A DNA stretch of 64,000 bases. It comes from Sipunculus nudus. Taxonomy: Eukaryota; Annelida; Sipuncula; Golfingiida; Sipunculidae. The position numbers and the translations under genes were made by a program. This document shows positions 1 to 9,867 of the stretch, one piece after another. The first letter of the stretch is position 1; each line of letters starts with the position of its first letter. The stretch lies in assembly GCA_026874595.1 (NCBI GenBank), contig CM049306.1, forward strand, positions 100,509,642 through 100,573,641. Direction: 5' to 3'. The notes beneath the pieces are model-generated. The model was not told where the DNA came from, ran no database searches, and saw only the letters and a program-made list of their open reading frames with translations.

Positions 1-418
1 CCGCTCACAAGCCCAAAGTTGAAAAATCCGATAAAAATTCATTAAAAATCAGAAATTGTAGGTGGCGCCACTAAACTTGTTAAGCAGGTACAGACTATCA
101 GTTCCAATAATCATAGAAAGTTTTGTGAAAATCCACCAAATGGTTCCTGAGTAATAAGCATGTAAGTGTTTTTCTATAATCAGCTCTAAAATTTAGAAAA
201 ATAGGTCAAGGTCACCCATCTTCGAACTTGACCGAGATTTTGTCGATATACATCTTTACCGAGGAAATAAAATTCTGACGGTGAATCCTTTTCAAGATAT
301 CCCGCTCACAAGGTAAAAGTTAACGGACGCCGGACGGACTGCCGGACGGACAGACGGACGGACAGCTTGGGTGACGACAATAGCCCATCAGCCTGGGCTG
401 AGGGCTAATGGGTGCAAG
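1..418. repeat. Interspersed repeat end with GACGG-rich tract and terminal hairpin
   Basis: The stretch holds GGTGGCGCCAC at 61-71, a GC-rich GACGGACGGACAG tract around 326-364, and an inverted repeat (TAGCCC at 381-386 with GGGCTA at 402-407). The same order (GGTGGCGCCACC, then GACGG tract, then hairpin) recurs at 2043-2745, 3490-4077 and 47090-47490, so this is one dispersed family. It lies inside the intron following CCDC149 exon 4. No coding sequence seen. Confidence 0.6.
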
Positions 419-939
419 TCCAATTTGTTTTAATTATCAGATTGCTATTCAATGGGGTCAGCAGGGTAGGTAAACTACAAAACCTAAAAGAAAAGAAATG
501 CAGAAAGCATCACTAAGAGTCTTGTAATCAAATAAAGCCATCCTAAATCCAGGTACAGACCCACATATTATCAGAACAAACACTTGCTGGTATATCTGAT
601 GATTTGTATAATAATATTCAGATATCTAGAAAACTAAGTTTATTGCTATGATTCCATCATATAAACTGCAAATTGTTCCTATCATTTTATAAATCAGTAG
701 CTAAACTTAACACTTCTCTCATAGTCTTAATGCCTGGCCAAAGCATTCAAGCAACAGTGTTTTTGTTATGCACTAATGATATATCCTTATCACTCCATGA
801 ACTGATACAAAAGGGAGTCATTTATCACAAGTGTCACTGACAATTATGGACACATAGTGAGATGTACCAGTTGTGAGTGCCATATGGTTATATATACAAG
901 AAAACAAGAAAAATAGAGATGGTCTACAAAATAAGTTAT
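419..939. other. Intron sequence, nothing recognised
   Basis: AT-rich sequence without exon-like open frames on either strand. By position it belongs to the CCDC149 intron that follows the donor at 2985 (minus strand). Confidence 0.4.
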
Positions 940-1800
940 TGTAAACATCCCTGACCTATGACCTTGGCCTTTTGCCCACATATCAACTGGATTCTTTCTA
1001 AATGATGGGTAACTACTAACCACTTACATCTGGCCGGGTGTAATTACTTGGCAACCAATGAGTGAATAACTTAGACCTGCAACCTTTAACCTCCTGACCA
1101 GCTGACCTCAAAATCAATTAGTTATTTCTTCATGCAAAAAGACCCATAAATATGAAGTTTGAATCAAATTCAGTGATGCATAGATGTGGCATATGTGAAA
1201 GACTGAAGGTTTGGGTTGAACAGTTTCACTTGAAATATGTTCACAAGCATTTAGAAAAATATTGTGACCTTGACCTTTGACCTTTTGAACTCAACATCAA
1301 TAGGGTTCTTCTCCTATTGGTAGGTAAGCCATATATGACAGATGGAAAGTATAGAATGAAAAGTTTGCTGAAAATGACCCCACACAAGAAGAGGGTGCTG
1401 TGAACTTGACCTTTGACCTCAAAATCAACAGGTCTTTTCCCCTGTTGGCAGAGAAGCAATATCAGTGCTGAAAGGTTTGGAATGAAAGGTCTAGCTTGAA
1501 ATGTGTCCACAACCTTTTCAAAGAAGTGGATCCTGTGACCCTGACCTTTGACCTTGTGACCTCAACATCTATAGGATTCTTCTCCCACTTAGTAGGTGAG
1601 CTATATGTGAAAGATCAAAGAATTGGGATGAAAGGTTTGGCTTAAAATGCATCCTGAGGCTTTTCAAAGAAGTTGGTTCTGTGACCTTGACCTTTGACCT
1701 TGTGACCTCAAAATAATTATGGTTCTTCCCCTGTTGGTAGGTGAGCTGTATGTGAAAGATGGAAGGTTTGGGATGAAAATTTTGGCTAAAAGAATTATTC
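940..1800. repeat. Diverged tandem repeat (~135-146 bp) with TGACCTTTGACCT cores
   Basis: Four exact TGACCTTTGACCT cores start at 1271, 1407, 1542 and 1688 (spacings 136, 135, 146), and a degenerate unit lies at about 950. Each core is followed by TCAACATC/TCAAAATC-type sequence, then a CTGTTGGTAGG-type motif, then GAAAG.TTGG. The core equals the DR1 arrangement of two AGGTCA half-sites on the minus strand, the class bound by HNF4/RXR-type nuclear receptors. Any binding is inference. Small open frames across it are repeat by-products. Confidence 0.7.
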
Positions 1801-2042
1801 CTGGGGGGTGCAAACACACCCCATAACTTCGAGAATATAGGTCGCAGTGACCTAATTTCAGGTTTGCAAGGAGATCTTTTTAGAACCTCTAAGACTGCAT
1901 AGGGTTCATGGCCCTAGCCCCTATGGTTACGATTTGTGCCCTGCTAACGGCCGGACGGCCGGCCGGCCGGACAGACGGAAGGACGCCGGACAAAGACCCA
2001 TCGCTATAGCCCAGCATGACTGAAAGTCAGCTGAGCTAAAAA
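1801..2042. repeat. Repeat end with GGCCGG-rich tract and terminal hairpin
   Basis: This continues from the tandem repeat with a GGCCGGACGG-type GC tract around 1950-1990 and then an inverted repeat from TAGCCCAG (2007) to CTGAGCTA (2038), followed by AAAA. The terminal design matches 2708-2738 and 4042-4072. Confidence 0.6.
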
Positions 2043-2745
2043 TAGAAAAAAATACAGGTGGCGCCACCAGTCGGCAGAAGGTGATGAAACATTCAATGAC
2101 AAATATCCATGCAAAAAATCATGGTAATCAATGCATTAGTTGTTCAGATACTGGAGCTTTTGTATCAAATTTTCCATTATTCTGGGGGGTACTTCGGAGC
2201 CACATAGCTCAAAGAATATGGGCAACAGAGACCTAATTCAAGGTTTTCAAAGAAAATTTTCATGAACCTCCCTGGATGTCAAGTAAGAAGATTCCAGGTC
2301 CAGTTGGTATGATTTGTGCCCTGTTAACAGATGACCGCATCTTTTAAGGTCTCAAAAATAGAGAAAAAAAATCGCAAAAAATAAAAAAAATACAGGTAGC
2401 GCCACCAGTCTGCAGAAACTGATGAAACACTCCATGATCAATATCCATGCAAAGAATCATGGTGATCAATGCATTAGTTGTTCAGAAACTTGAGTATTGT
2501 ATCAAATTTTCCATTATTCTAAGGGGTACTTCGGAGCCACATAGCTCAAAGAATATGGGTAACAGGGTCCTTATTCAAGGTTTTCAAGGAGAATTTTCAT
2601 GGACCTCCCTGGATGTTAAGTAAGAAGATTCCAGGTCCAGCGGTTACAATTTGTTCCCTGTTAATGGCCAGACGGCCGGACGGATGACGGACAAAGCGTG
2701 ATCCCTATAGCTCAGATGACTTACAGTCAGCTGAGCTAAAAATTG
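2043..2745. repeat. Two-unit ~340-bp tandem repeat element with terminal hairpin
   Basis: Two units begin at ACAGGTGGCGCCACC (about 2054) and ACAGGTAGCGCCACC (about 2393), 339 bp apart. They share TGATGAAACA, the GGGGTACTTCGGAGCCACATAG stretch and AGAAGATTCCAGGTCCAG. The second unit ends in a GGCCGGACGG tract and a hairpin at 2708-2738 whose two arms are 14 nt with one mismatch and a 3-nt loop. Further copies lie at 3490-4077 and 46440-47490. Confidence 0.7.
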
Positions 2746-2985
2746 GGGTAACTTTATGTGAAGTGCACACCTTTTTAATGGGGGTATCACTATATTATCA
2801 ATTACATCTGTATGTATTATTTACATACACATCTGATTTAAATGTTTATTGCAGAGCACATTTGGATTATTTGCCATAATTTCATCATACACCTTGTATC
2901 TTGTATTTCATCTTTGTCTCATTTTAAAAGATTTATGTTTTCACTTGATAACACACACAAAACTAAAGTGGTTTTGTTAACTTAC

Positions 2986-3090
2986 CTTGATGTCACCCTG
3001 GGCATCATGCAGCTTCTGTTTTAAATCATCCACTTCAAACTGTAATGACTTATTTACTTCTCTCATCTCACAGAGTAACGATGCCAGATT
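2986..3090 (-). CDS. CCDC149: CCDC149-like coiled-coil protein, coding exon 4
   Basis: This exon has 35 codons in phase 0 on both sides. It begins NLASLLCEMREVNKSL and ends LKQKLHDAQGDIK, bounded by a CTGTTTGACAG acceptor and a GTAAGT-like donor (GTAAG). The residues are strongly helical with hydrophobic heptads. They align with the segment I recall in human CCDC149 just after its PPEKRKQ stretch. The following exons (expected GDNKLLRMTIAK region) are not in the 2,985 bases to the left, so the gene is cut by the window edge. Confidence 0.85.
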
Positions 3091-3343
3091 CTGTCAAACA
3101 GACAGTAATATCAAGCATGGAATACTGATCAATACCATGCATGAAAAGGAATACAGCTTTATATGACATATGCATCCTTATAACATTGTTTAACAAAATG
3201 ATCAACAATCTTTAACAATAATAATTGTAACTGCTTGCTGGTGGAAAAGGACTGTTTATAATGTGGGTACATTGAAATTCCTTAGGTCAGGTTTATTCTA
3301 AGAAATAAACATTTGTTTAAACAGGTGTGCTCAAATAAACAAG

Positions 3344-3371
3344 TGACCCATGGGTCATGACGCTCAGCTGA
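3344..3371. repeat. Dispersed TGACCCATGGGTCA palindrome motif (copy 1)
   Basis: A perfect 14-bp palindrome TGACCCATGGGTCA is followed by TGACGCTCAGCTGA. Related copies lie at 4611-4638, 8471-8494 and 45749-45773. Confidence 0.55.
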
Positions 3372-3489
3372 CTTGGAAGAGATTTGCAAAAGGAAATTTT
3401 ATCATCTGAATGGTAGTATATAACCACTGAACTGAAGCATCAAACAGATTAACCAACAGGCTGAGATTGTGTCTGTATTAATATATCTC

Positions 3490-4077
3490 AAGAATAGAGA
3501 AAAAATGCGTAATGAAGATATGGGTAACAGAGACCTAATTTCTGGTTTCCATGGAGACTTTTAATAGGTCTCTCAGAATGTCAAGAATGAAGATTCTACG
3601 TCCAGTCTTTACGATTTGTGCCCTGTTAACAGATGTCCACATTTTTAAAGGTCTCAAAAATAGAGAAAAAAATTAGTAAAAAATCGAAAAATACAGGTGG
3701 CACCACCAGTCTGCAGGAACTGATGGAACATCTCATGATCAATATGTGTGCCAAAAATCATGACCATCAGTGATGTAGTTAATGAGATATTGAAGTTTTT
3801 GTAGGAAATTTTTTACTATTCTGGGGGGGGGGGGGGTACTTTTGGGCCCCATAGCTCGAAGGATATGGGTAACAGAGACCTAATTCCAGGTTTCCAAGGA
3901 GATTTTTCACGGACCTCTCTGGATGTAAAGTAAGAAGATTCCAGGTCCAGTGGTTAGGATTTGTGCCCTGTTAATGGACAGACGCCCGGACCGCCGGACG
4001 GCCAGATGGCCGGACGGGCGATGGACAAAAGGTGATCCCTATAGCTCAGATGACTTACAGTCAGCTGAGCTAAAAAG
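3490..4077. repeat. Copy of the ~340-bp element with G-run and terminal hairpin
   Basis: Same family as 2043-2745. A partial unit (3510-3690) is followed by ACAGGTGGCACCACCAGTCTGCAG at about 3694, a G run at 3824-3836, the AGAAGATTCCAGGTCCAG segment, a GACGGCC tract, and a hairpin at 4042-4072 (TAGCTCAG ... CTGAGCTA). It lies in the intron between CCDC149 exons 3 and 4. Confidence 0.7.
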
Positions 4078-4306
4078 TTAAATATAGTTCTTACCATTAA
4101 AATATTGCCCTATGTACGTTACAACTGAATTAAGAATGGACAGTAAAAAGGAACATTCAAATAATTAAAACCTCAAAATAGACTGATGTATCATAAATAC
4201 TATGAAAAGTACTTTTTATATGCATATATAATATATATAGTAAATGCCAAGGAAAGCAAGCTTTCTTAAAATATCTATTTAATGTAAACATGAAACCTGA
4301 CCATAC

Positions 4307-4360
4307 CTGAGACTTCATTTCAGTAAAGTTCATGTCTTCTAGGGTTGTTGACCTAGGGCC
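4307..4360 (-). CDS. CCDC149: CCDC149-like coiled-coil protein, coding exon 3 (short)
   Basis: This candidate exon has 18 codons reading GPRSTTLEDMNFTEMKSQ. Its acceptor is CATTTATCCAG and its donor CAG/GTATGG, phase 0 on both sides, so it joins exon 2 (ending RQLAGI) to exon 4 (starting NLASLL) without a frame change. In human CCDC149, as I recall it, a similar-length linker (DGDPSLPPEKRKQ) sits at this point. The sequence itself is poorly conserved, so the call rests on splice sites, phase and position. Confidence 0.65.
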
Positions 4361-5340
4361 CTGGATAAATGTAGATAAAACGGTGATAAATTACATCTGA
4401 TGACTAAATTCAGGTCTGATCTGAATGATGCCAAATGAAAACTTTCTAGGTTCACTTCTGACATGTGCATGTTTTCAATAGTTCCTGTATTTTTTAGCAC
4501 AGATCTCTGTGTGGTACAACACAAAGGATCTCTGAAACAGAAACTTCACTTTTTTCAGGAACATGCAGATAAGCATTTGCAGTGTGTCTACTCAAGATTT
4601 CACTGACAAGTGACCCATGGGTCATGCTGCTCAGCTGATAACCACATCTTATTACCACATCTTGGTGTAGCAAACAGACAAACAATTGCTTTGAATCCAT
4701 CTATAACATTGTTTAGATATCTTATTGGAGAAAAAGACATGCAGATGGACATACATGTAAGTTTCTGCTGTTTAGACATAATGAAAACTGATGGCTTTCT
4801 GATAAAATTTCTGATGTCCCTTTAATAAAATTAAACATGCTGTTACAGCTAACAGAAATGTTTTACAAAATTACTGCCATGTCTCATCTTTGTAAAGACT
4901 GTGCATAGTACCATTATGGTATAAAAATATAAAATATACTTATAGTTATAAGGAAAATGGCACTGACCACAACAAAATTTTTATTCTACATATAACATTT
5001 TAATCAGACACTGATGAAGAGATTTAAATATCACAGCCAAAGTACACATACATGTATTTTAACAATCACTAGCTGTAAGTTTGAACATGGAATTTAGAAA
5101 ATTAATGACTGTTAAGGAATGTAATAATCAGGAATGAAATTTAAACTTTTTTATATTTCACTAAAGCACAGGAAGCCTGGATATAAACTTGGTCATAATA
5201 CAAAGGCATATCTTGCACTGGTATCATCAGGCAAATTGTGTATGTATTAGCAAAGTACCATCATAATGTTTAATCAATAAGGTATTCTGACATATGGTTT
5301 TTTTGCAGTCTTATTGTGTTTCATTTAACTTCATTAAACC
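4361..5340. other. Intron of CCDC149-like gene, no other feature
   Basis: AT-rich intron sequence. The only recurrent item is the TGACCCATGGGTCATGCTGCTCAGCTGA motif at 4611-4638, second of four copies in the window. Small open frames show no recognisable protein. Confidence 0.45.
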
Positions 5341-5349
5341 TAGTCTGTA

Positions 5350-5529
5350 TTTTCATGGCTCATTTGTGAGCGATGCCTGCCTGTGGGGCACAGCCTTCCC
5401 AGTAAGCCTGCAGAGTGCTCATCTTGGGTGGGGGCTGACCGCAAAAATCTCACCACCTTGCCTGAGATTTAAACTCATGACCCCCCCAGCTTTTAATACT
5501 GTGCTTTACCCCTGAGCCAGAGAGGCCGG
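5350..5529 (-). mobile_element. tRNA-derived SINE
   Basis: Read on the minus strand it begins GCCTCTCTGGCTCAGGGG. It carries an RNA polymerase III A-box-like TGGCTCAGGGGTAAAGC and, after about 30 nt, a B-box-like GAGTTTAAATCTC. A non-tRNA body follows (GCTTACTGGGAAGGCTGTG ... GCATCGCTCACAAATGAGCC). Length and A/B-box spacing fit a SINE head derived from a tRNA. It lies in the same orientation as CCDC149, about 18 bp past the exon 2 donor. The SINE family is not named here because I could not compare it with a library. Confidence 0.7.
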
Positions 5530-5547
5530 TGCAGAACTAGTACTCAC

Positions 5548-5700
5548 TATGCCCGCTAGCTGTCTCTTCAAGGCTTGATACCGCTCCTGCACCTGCTCTG
5601 CCATCAACTTGAACTGGTCTCGTTCTTGACGACACTGGTCCAGATCCTGACTCAGAATCAGTAATGCTTCACACTTACTATCTAATTTCCTTCGACATAT
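5548..5700 (-). CDS. CCDC149: CCDC149-like coiled-coil protein, coding exon 2
   Basis: This exon has 51 codons in phase 0 on both sides, with acceptor CATAGTTTCAG and donor GTGAGT. It begins ICRRKLDSKCEALLILSQ, continues DLDQCRQERDQFKLMAEQ and ends YQALKRQLAGI. I recognise this as the best-conserved part of CCDC149 (human CRRKLESKKEALLILSKELD followed by QQERDQYKLMA, from memory). It is a long uninterrupted amphipathic helix, as expected of a coiled coil. Cellular function of the family is poorly known. The downstream neighbour in the intron is a SINE only about 18 bp from the donor. Confidence 0.9.
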
Positions 5701-6899
5701 CTGAAACTATGAAAAAAACGAAACACACAAAATGAAGAGAACAGGTTTTTCCTTATGAACGGTAATGATCAAGAAGCTACTTATTTGTGACACTTTTCAC
5801 TTATTTACTTTTTTCATTTTTTTTTTCTTTTTTGATCCCGTGATATTAAATCCTTATACCCAACCCAGTGGGTAAAACTTTGGTTAAAGGTACATTTAAA
5901 TCATTTTCAGTAATATATGCATTACTTCATTTTGGATTAATAAAATAGTTTCCCAGCAAACCATCCTGGCACATGGACATACCATCTCAAATTCACGTAT
6001 CCTAAAAAATGTTATGGTTCTGTGTGTAAGAAAACACCGTTCACGTGTCTGTTTACCATAATTAGACTGTGTGACCAGAGGTTCAATTCCTGAGTATGTG
6101 CAACAACTCCCTAACGAGGAGAAGAATAATGAAGAAGAAACACACAAGAAACACCAATCTTCAGCTTCAAAAATCTTGTTTTGTGAAGTTGTGCAGTATG
6201 GCCCTTGTGTCGTGTGCACAATATGTTTATGTTGGCAACACTGATGGCGCCTGATGCCAGCTATTTGGATGCATGCACAGGAGTAACCAAATGGTTTCAG
6301 AGCAAAATATTGGCAAATATTTTGAGCAGACACCCTATGTTGCATGTATTTTGAACATGTTTGCTTTGTGGATAGATCCCTTTAAAAGTATTTTACCGAA
6401 GTTATTAACCAAAGCTTTTTCCCATGTAAATTTGCTTTTTCAAAGCAGGACCCAAGCCTTGTTTCTTTCTTATTTGTCAGCAGAAGTTATACAAACCTTT
6501 TGTGAATATTTTTTACAAAATATCACATCCCCCTAAAAGAAGCCATTTACCACTGACATTTTTAACTCATGACTGGCTATGCTGAGGACATCAAGCCAAT
6601 CAATAGGAATGATGTAAAAAAAAATAAAAACCTATTTTACCCAGCCCAAATTTTACCCTGGTAACCAGGTGTTTGGTAAAACCGAATAAATGATGAACTG
6701 AACATTCTGAATTTCTTTCATGTCTTTCGAACAGAGATAAAGAGTGAAAGATAACTTTAGACTCATTGAACACAGGAGTCTTATGGGTATTTCACAAGAA
6801 CAATTTGACATGAATAAATGTAATTAGCAAATAAATGAATTAATTTGATATCCCACCATTGACACCATTCATTATAAATTAGTATGAGTTAATGGTTAT
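5701..6899. other. Intron 1 of CCDC149-like gene, left part
   Basis: No exon-like frame could be tied to a known protein. A lone B-box-like GGTTCAATTCC at about 6080 hints at an old SINE, but I could not find a convincing A box. The rest is AT-rich. Confidence 0.4.
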
Positions 6900-7085
6900 C
6901 AGGGATTATTCTAGGCCCTTTTTAGGGCCGAATTTCTGCCCCTTCCCCCTTGCAAAATTTTTGTTATTTGTACAAAATTCCCCTCTTCAACAACAAAAGG
7001 TCCCCCTTACCTATTAAACTACGTAAAAAAAATCCCCAATCAGTAGGTAAAGGCCCCAAGTTATAATACCTAGAATAACCCCTGG
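6900..7085. mobile_element. MITE with ~17-bp terminal inverted repeats
   Basis: The left end CAGGGATTATTCTAGG (6900-6915) is matched in reverse by CCTAGAATAACCCCTGG (7069-7085). The flanks show TTAT on both sides, a possible target duplication. The body (186 bp) is C-rich and contains no reading frame. It lies in intron 1 of the CCDC149-like gene. Confidence 0.7.
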
Positions 7086-8892
7086 TTATAGTAAAAATCT
7101 AAAATATAACATGTCACATAATGTTAGTAAAACTCTCAACTTATTTTTTGTAGCTGTTGCTTTCAACTCTATGTTATGGAATCTTGTTACAGTTACATAT
7201 CTTTTACTCATCATATTTAAACAAGGTACTTGTTTAGTATGAAAAGTTCTAGTAACAGTTTTCTACTTCCTCTAAGTGTGCTGATGACTATATGGTTTAA
7301 TCTCTGAGTGGAATTTTTCACAAAATGTTTTCAGGGTATGATTTAATCTACTGATTATTACGCTATTACTAGTAGGCCAAATCTAGTAGACACTATGGGA
7401 CAGAACCCCAATCAGCAAGTAGAGAAATTTATGACACAACACCTAAATTAGCCCAAAATGTGCCGTACACATTTTAAGAGTAGATGTCTTGGGCATGAGC
7501 CAAAAACACTGACGAAACTGATCTGTCTCAGTCTAAATGAGTGTAACTGTTCTCAATTTGTCAGTCTATTTAATAAATTTATTAAATTCTATAAAATTTC
7601 AGTGTGTTTAAATGTTTAAATAATAAATATCAATGTGTCAATAATGAATAATTGTAATACACTATTCAGTGGTTCTCTGTTACATATGTGTAAAAATACA
7701 AACGTTCAATAAAAGTTTGTGGTAAAGGTCAAACATTTCTTCCCTAACTTCCTTTTCTTCCCAGAAATTTCCCTAACTTCCCTGGGAAGGAAAGGAATAC
7801 CTATCTTGCCTGAAGAATGCCAACCCTGACTGAATGCTTCTCTGTTGTAAAACCTGATTAACCTGGGGAATGTCTTGATAAGGTAAGGGTAGCTGCCTGA
7901 AGAAAACACCTGCACCTAACAAGATCACATGCTGCTGGTGTCTGGCTGTCAGGCCTGTAGTGTGTGGAAGCTTACATAACAATACTGCATCACAGGGGTG
8001 TTACATAATAAGGTATTGCACAGAGTGGCAGGGACTTGAGACCAAGTAAATTTCAGGGGGTATTGTATATGTGGGTAACTTCTGGTGTACTACACTCTGA
8101 TTACACTAAATAGTATTCACAAAGCAATACAGGTAAAGCCACTTTATTTGACTGATTCTTAATCATGCTTTGTTTGCTGTTCTCAAAAAGTCCTCAGGAC
8201 AAACTGAAGGCCAATAACAGTCTAGTCTGAATTTGAAACCTTATTAAAGATAACCTGATAATGTTTACATTTAACACTCCAGGGGCAGTTCTGATACTTT
8301 AAGGAATACAATACTCAGTGTCTTAAAATAATAAAGACAATATGAAAAAAAAACCAGGTGCACAGGGGTGTAAAGACAGATAATACAGAAATGGAACATT
8401 TATTTAAATCAACTGTACACTATCACAAATTTAGTTACATTCAAAATCCTCAGTATTTATAAAAGGAGAACCATGGGTCATGGTGTTCAGCTGAATTTTG
8501 TAAATATTTTAGCAGATCTACAATGTATACTTATTTCTTTTGTTATTGTTTTTTTTTATATATTAGCATTTGAAAAGGTGAGACAAATTGAGGTGGTGGT
8601 TGGGGAGGGGGGACTGAAAATCCTTTCATATGATTATTATTGCAAATGTCAATAAAGAAAAAATGACAATAGCAAATGCGGGGGGGGGGGGGGGGGGGGT
8701 TACTACAAAAATATTTTATTTAATTAGATATGAAATGATATTGATACTGTTATTGATAATGATAGTGATACATACATACACTGATACAGTGTCCCAGTCA
8801 CGGTGATAAAACCTATGAGGAATGACCATACTGACAACATGTTTATGCAGATAAAGGTAACTTCATGATTTTCTGAAAAAGAAATGGTGTAC
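7086..8892. other. Intron 1 of CCDC149-like gene, right part
   Basis: No gene seen. It contains the third copy of the CCATGGGTCATG..GTTCAGCTGA motif (8471-8494) and an uninterrupted G20-class run at about 8680-8699. Overlapping small minus-strand frames at 7706-7982 match nothing I recognise. Confidence 0.4.
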
Positions 8893-8943
8893 CTCGCCCT
8901 TCAGTGTTTCCAACTCTTGTCGAAGTTTCTGAGCAAGACTCAT
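8893..8943 (-). CDS. CCDC149: CCDC149-like coiled-coil protein, coding exon 1 (start)
   Basis: The exon gives the N-terminus MSLAQKLRQELETLKGE, 17 codons, then a donor GTACAC (weaker than GTRAGT). An in-frame stop lies 17 codons upstream with no other in-frame ATG between, which fixes the start; A at -3 fits a good start context. A three-codon upstream frame (ATG CCA AAA TGA) ends on the start codon, sharing ATGA. The window holds 121 codons of the gene in four exons (8893-8943, 5548-5700, 4307-4360, 2986-3090), all phase 0. CCDC149 is a conserved coiled-coil protein of unknown role. The gene is divergent from TMED, with 349 bp between start codons. Confidence 0.75.
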
Positions 8944-9292
8944 TTTGGCATGAATGGCACTTTGCTTATGTTGAGTCGTCTGCTCGAACTGTCAGCGCCA
9001 TGTAAACACGCTCCCCTCCTTCTTTCTTCAGAGTGGGTTACCATAAAATACATTAGTTTCGCTTATATTATTTCACGAATCCGTCTTTGGTTCAATATTT
9101 ATTATCTATTAAAAGTAATAAATTTAAGCATGATTTGTTTGCAATTGCACATTATGTATTTATAAGGAAAAGTATGAAATCACGAGTTCATTATGCGGGT
9201 ATAGCCACGACGTTTGTGCAGTTTCGTATACTATACGTGGCAACTGCGCGTGTCCCCCTGGAGCTTCCGGTTTGTCCGATACACATGCCAAG
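8944..9292. promoter_or_regulatory. Divergent (bidirectional) promoter region CCDC149 / TMED
   Basis: Only 349 bp separate the two start codons, which point away from each other, so the core promoters and 5' UTRs of both genes must share it unless a non-coding first exon lies elsewhere. The right third is richer in CpG (ATGCGGGTATAGCCACGACG, GTATACTATACGTGG, CTGCGCGTG). I see no clear TATA box placed for either gene. Confidence 0.6.
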
Positions 9293-9422
9293 ATGGACAG
9301 GTTGCTGATAGGGTTGTGCCTTTTAGGGGTTATTTCCACTACGACAGGTCTTTATTTTCATATAGGAGAAACAGAAAAGAAATGTTTCATAGAAGAAATA
9401 CCAGACGAAACAATGGTAGTAG
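9293..9422 (+). CDS. TMED4: TMED4/TMED9-type p24-alpha cargo receptor, coding exon 1
   Basis: This starts the only complete gene in the window. p24-alpha proteins are type I membrane proteins that cycle between ER and Golgi in COPII/COPI vesicles and help select cargo such as GPI-anchored proteins. Exon 1 encodes a signal peptide ([19 protein letters not shown]), then [19 protein letters not shown] with the first GOLD-domain cysteine (C31). It ends in phase 1 at GTACGT. The start ATG has A at -3 and G at +4; an overlapping upstream frame of seven codons begins at 9285. The coding exons are 1, one of 2a/2b/2c, 3 (16275-16379), 4 (17113-17259) and 5 (21615-21764), giving 213 or 215 aa against about 227-235 in human TMED4/TMED9. 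Exons 3-5 look closer to TMED4 than to TMED9 from memory; a single invertebrate ortholog of both is likely. Confidence 0.95.
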
Positions 9423-9867
9423 GTACGTGTCTTTCAGAGATCGCAGCAACCGTATGTCCAAACAAACCTTGCGCTTCGCCCCAACTTGCCGGTCGCGTCA
9501 CTGACAGGTGTACTGTTAGTGTTACTTCTGTAGCAAGACTTACAGTTACAAATCTTTTGATGCATTTAGATCTAAACATCATAATCCCACGTCAGATTAG
9601 ACACACTAAAATTACCTAGGCAGCATTTTTATTTGTATAAATATTCTCAGACCACTGATGGAAGACACACGATTAAATTGTTCGTTTTTTATTCATATAC
9701 CAGGATTTGTACACGGTACATTCCATTTTGACAGCTGTACTGTTGTCCATACAGTGTCACTGTTACTTGTAAATAGGCTAACATGTATAGTTATCAGTGT
9801 ATTGTATTAACTTTTCTATTTTTGTTTACAAATAATGCGGAGTGCAAATGTAAACTAGATCATCACT
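9423..9867. other. Start of TMED intron 1
   Basis: Intron sequence after the GTACGT donor. Frames here are continuations of the exon 1 frame without conservation. The stretch ends at the 9-bp target duplication ATCATCACT (9859-9867) of the next element. Confidence 0.5.

Noticed and set aside
6003-6110. Possible tRNA gene or SINE around GGTTCAATTCC
   Set aside because: B box only; no A box at the proper distance and no cloverleaf could be drawn.
9358-9582. 74-codon minus-strand frame opposite TMED exon 1
   Set aside because: Shadow of the coding exon and its intron; no independent support.
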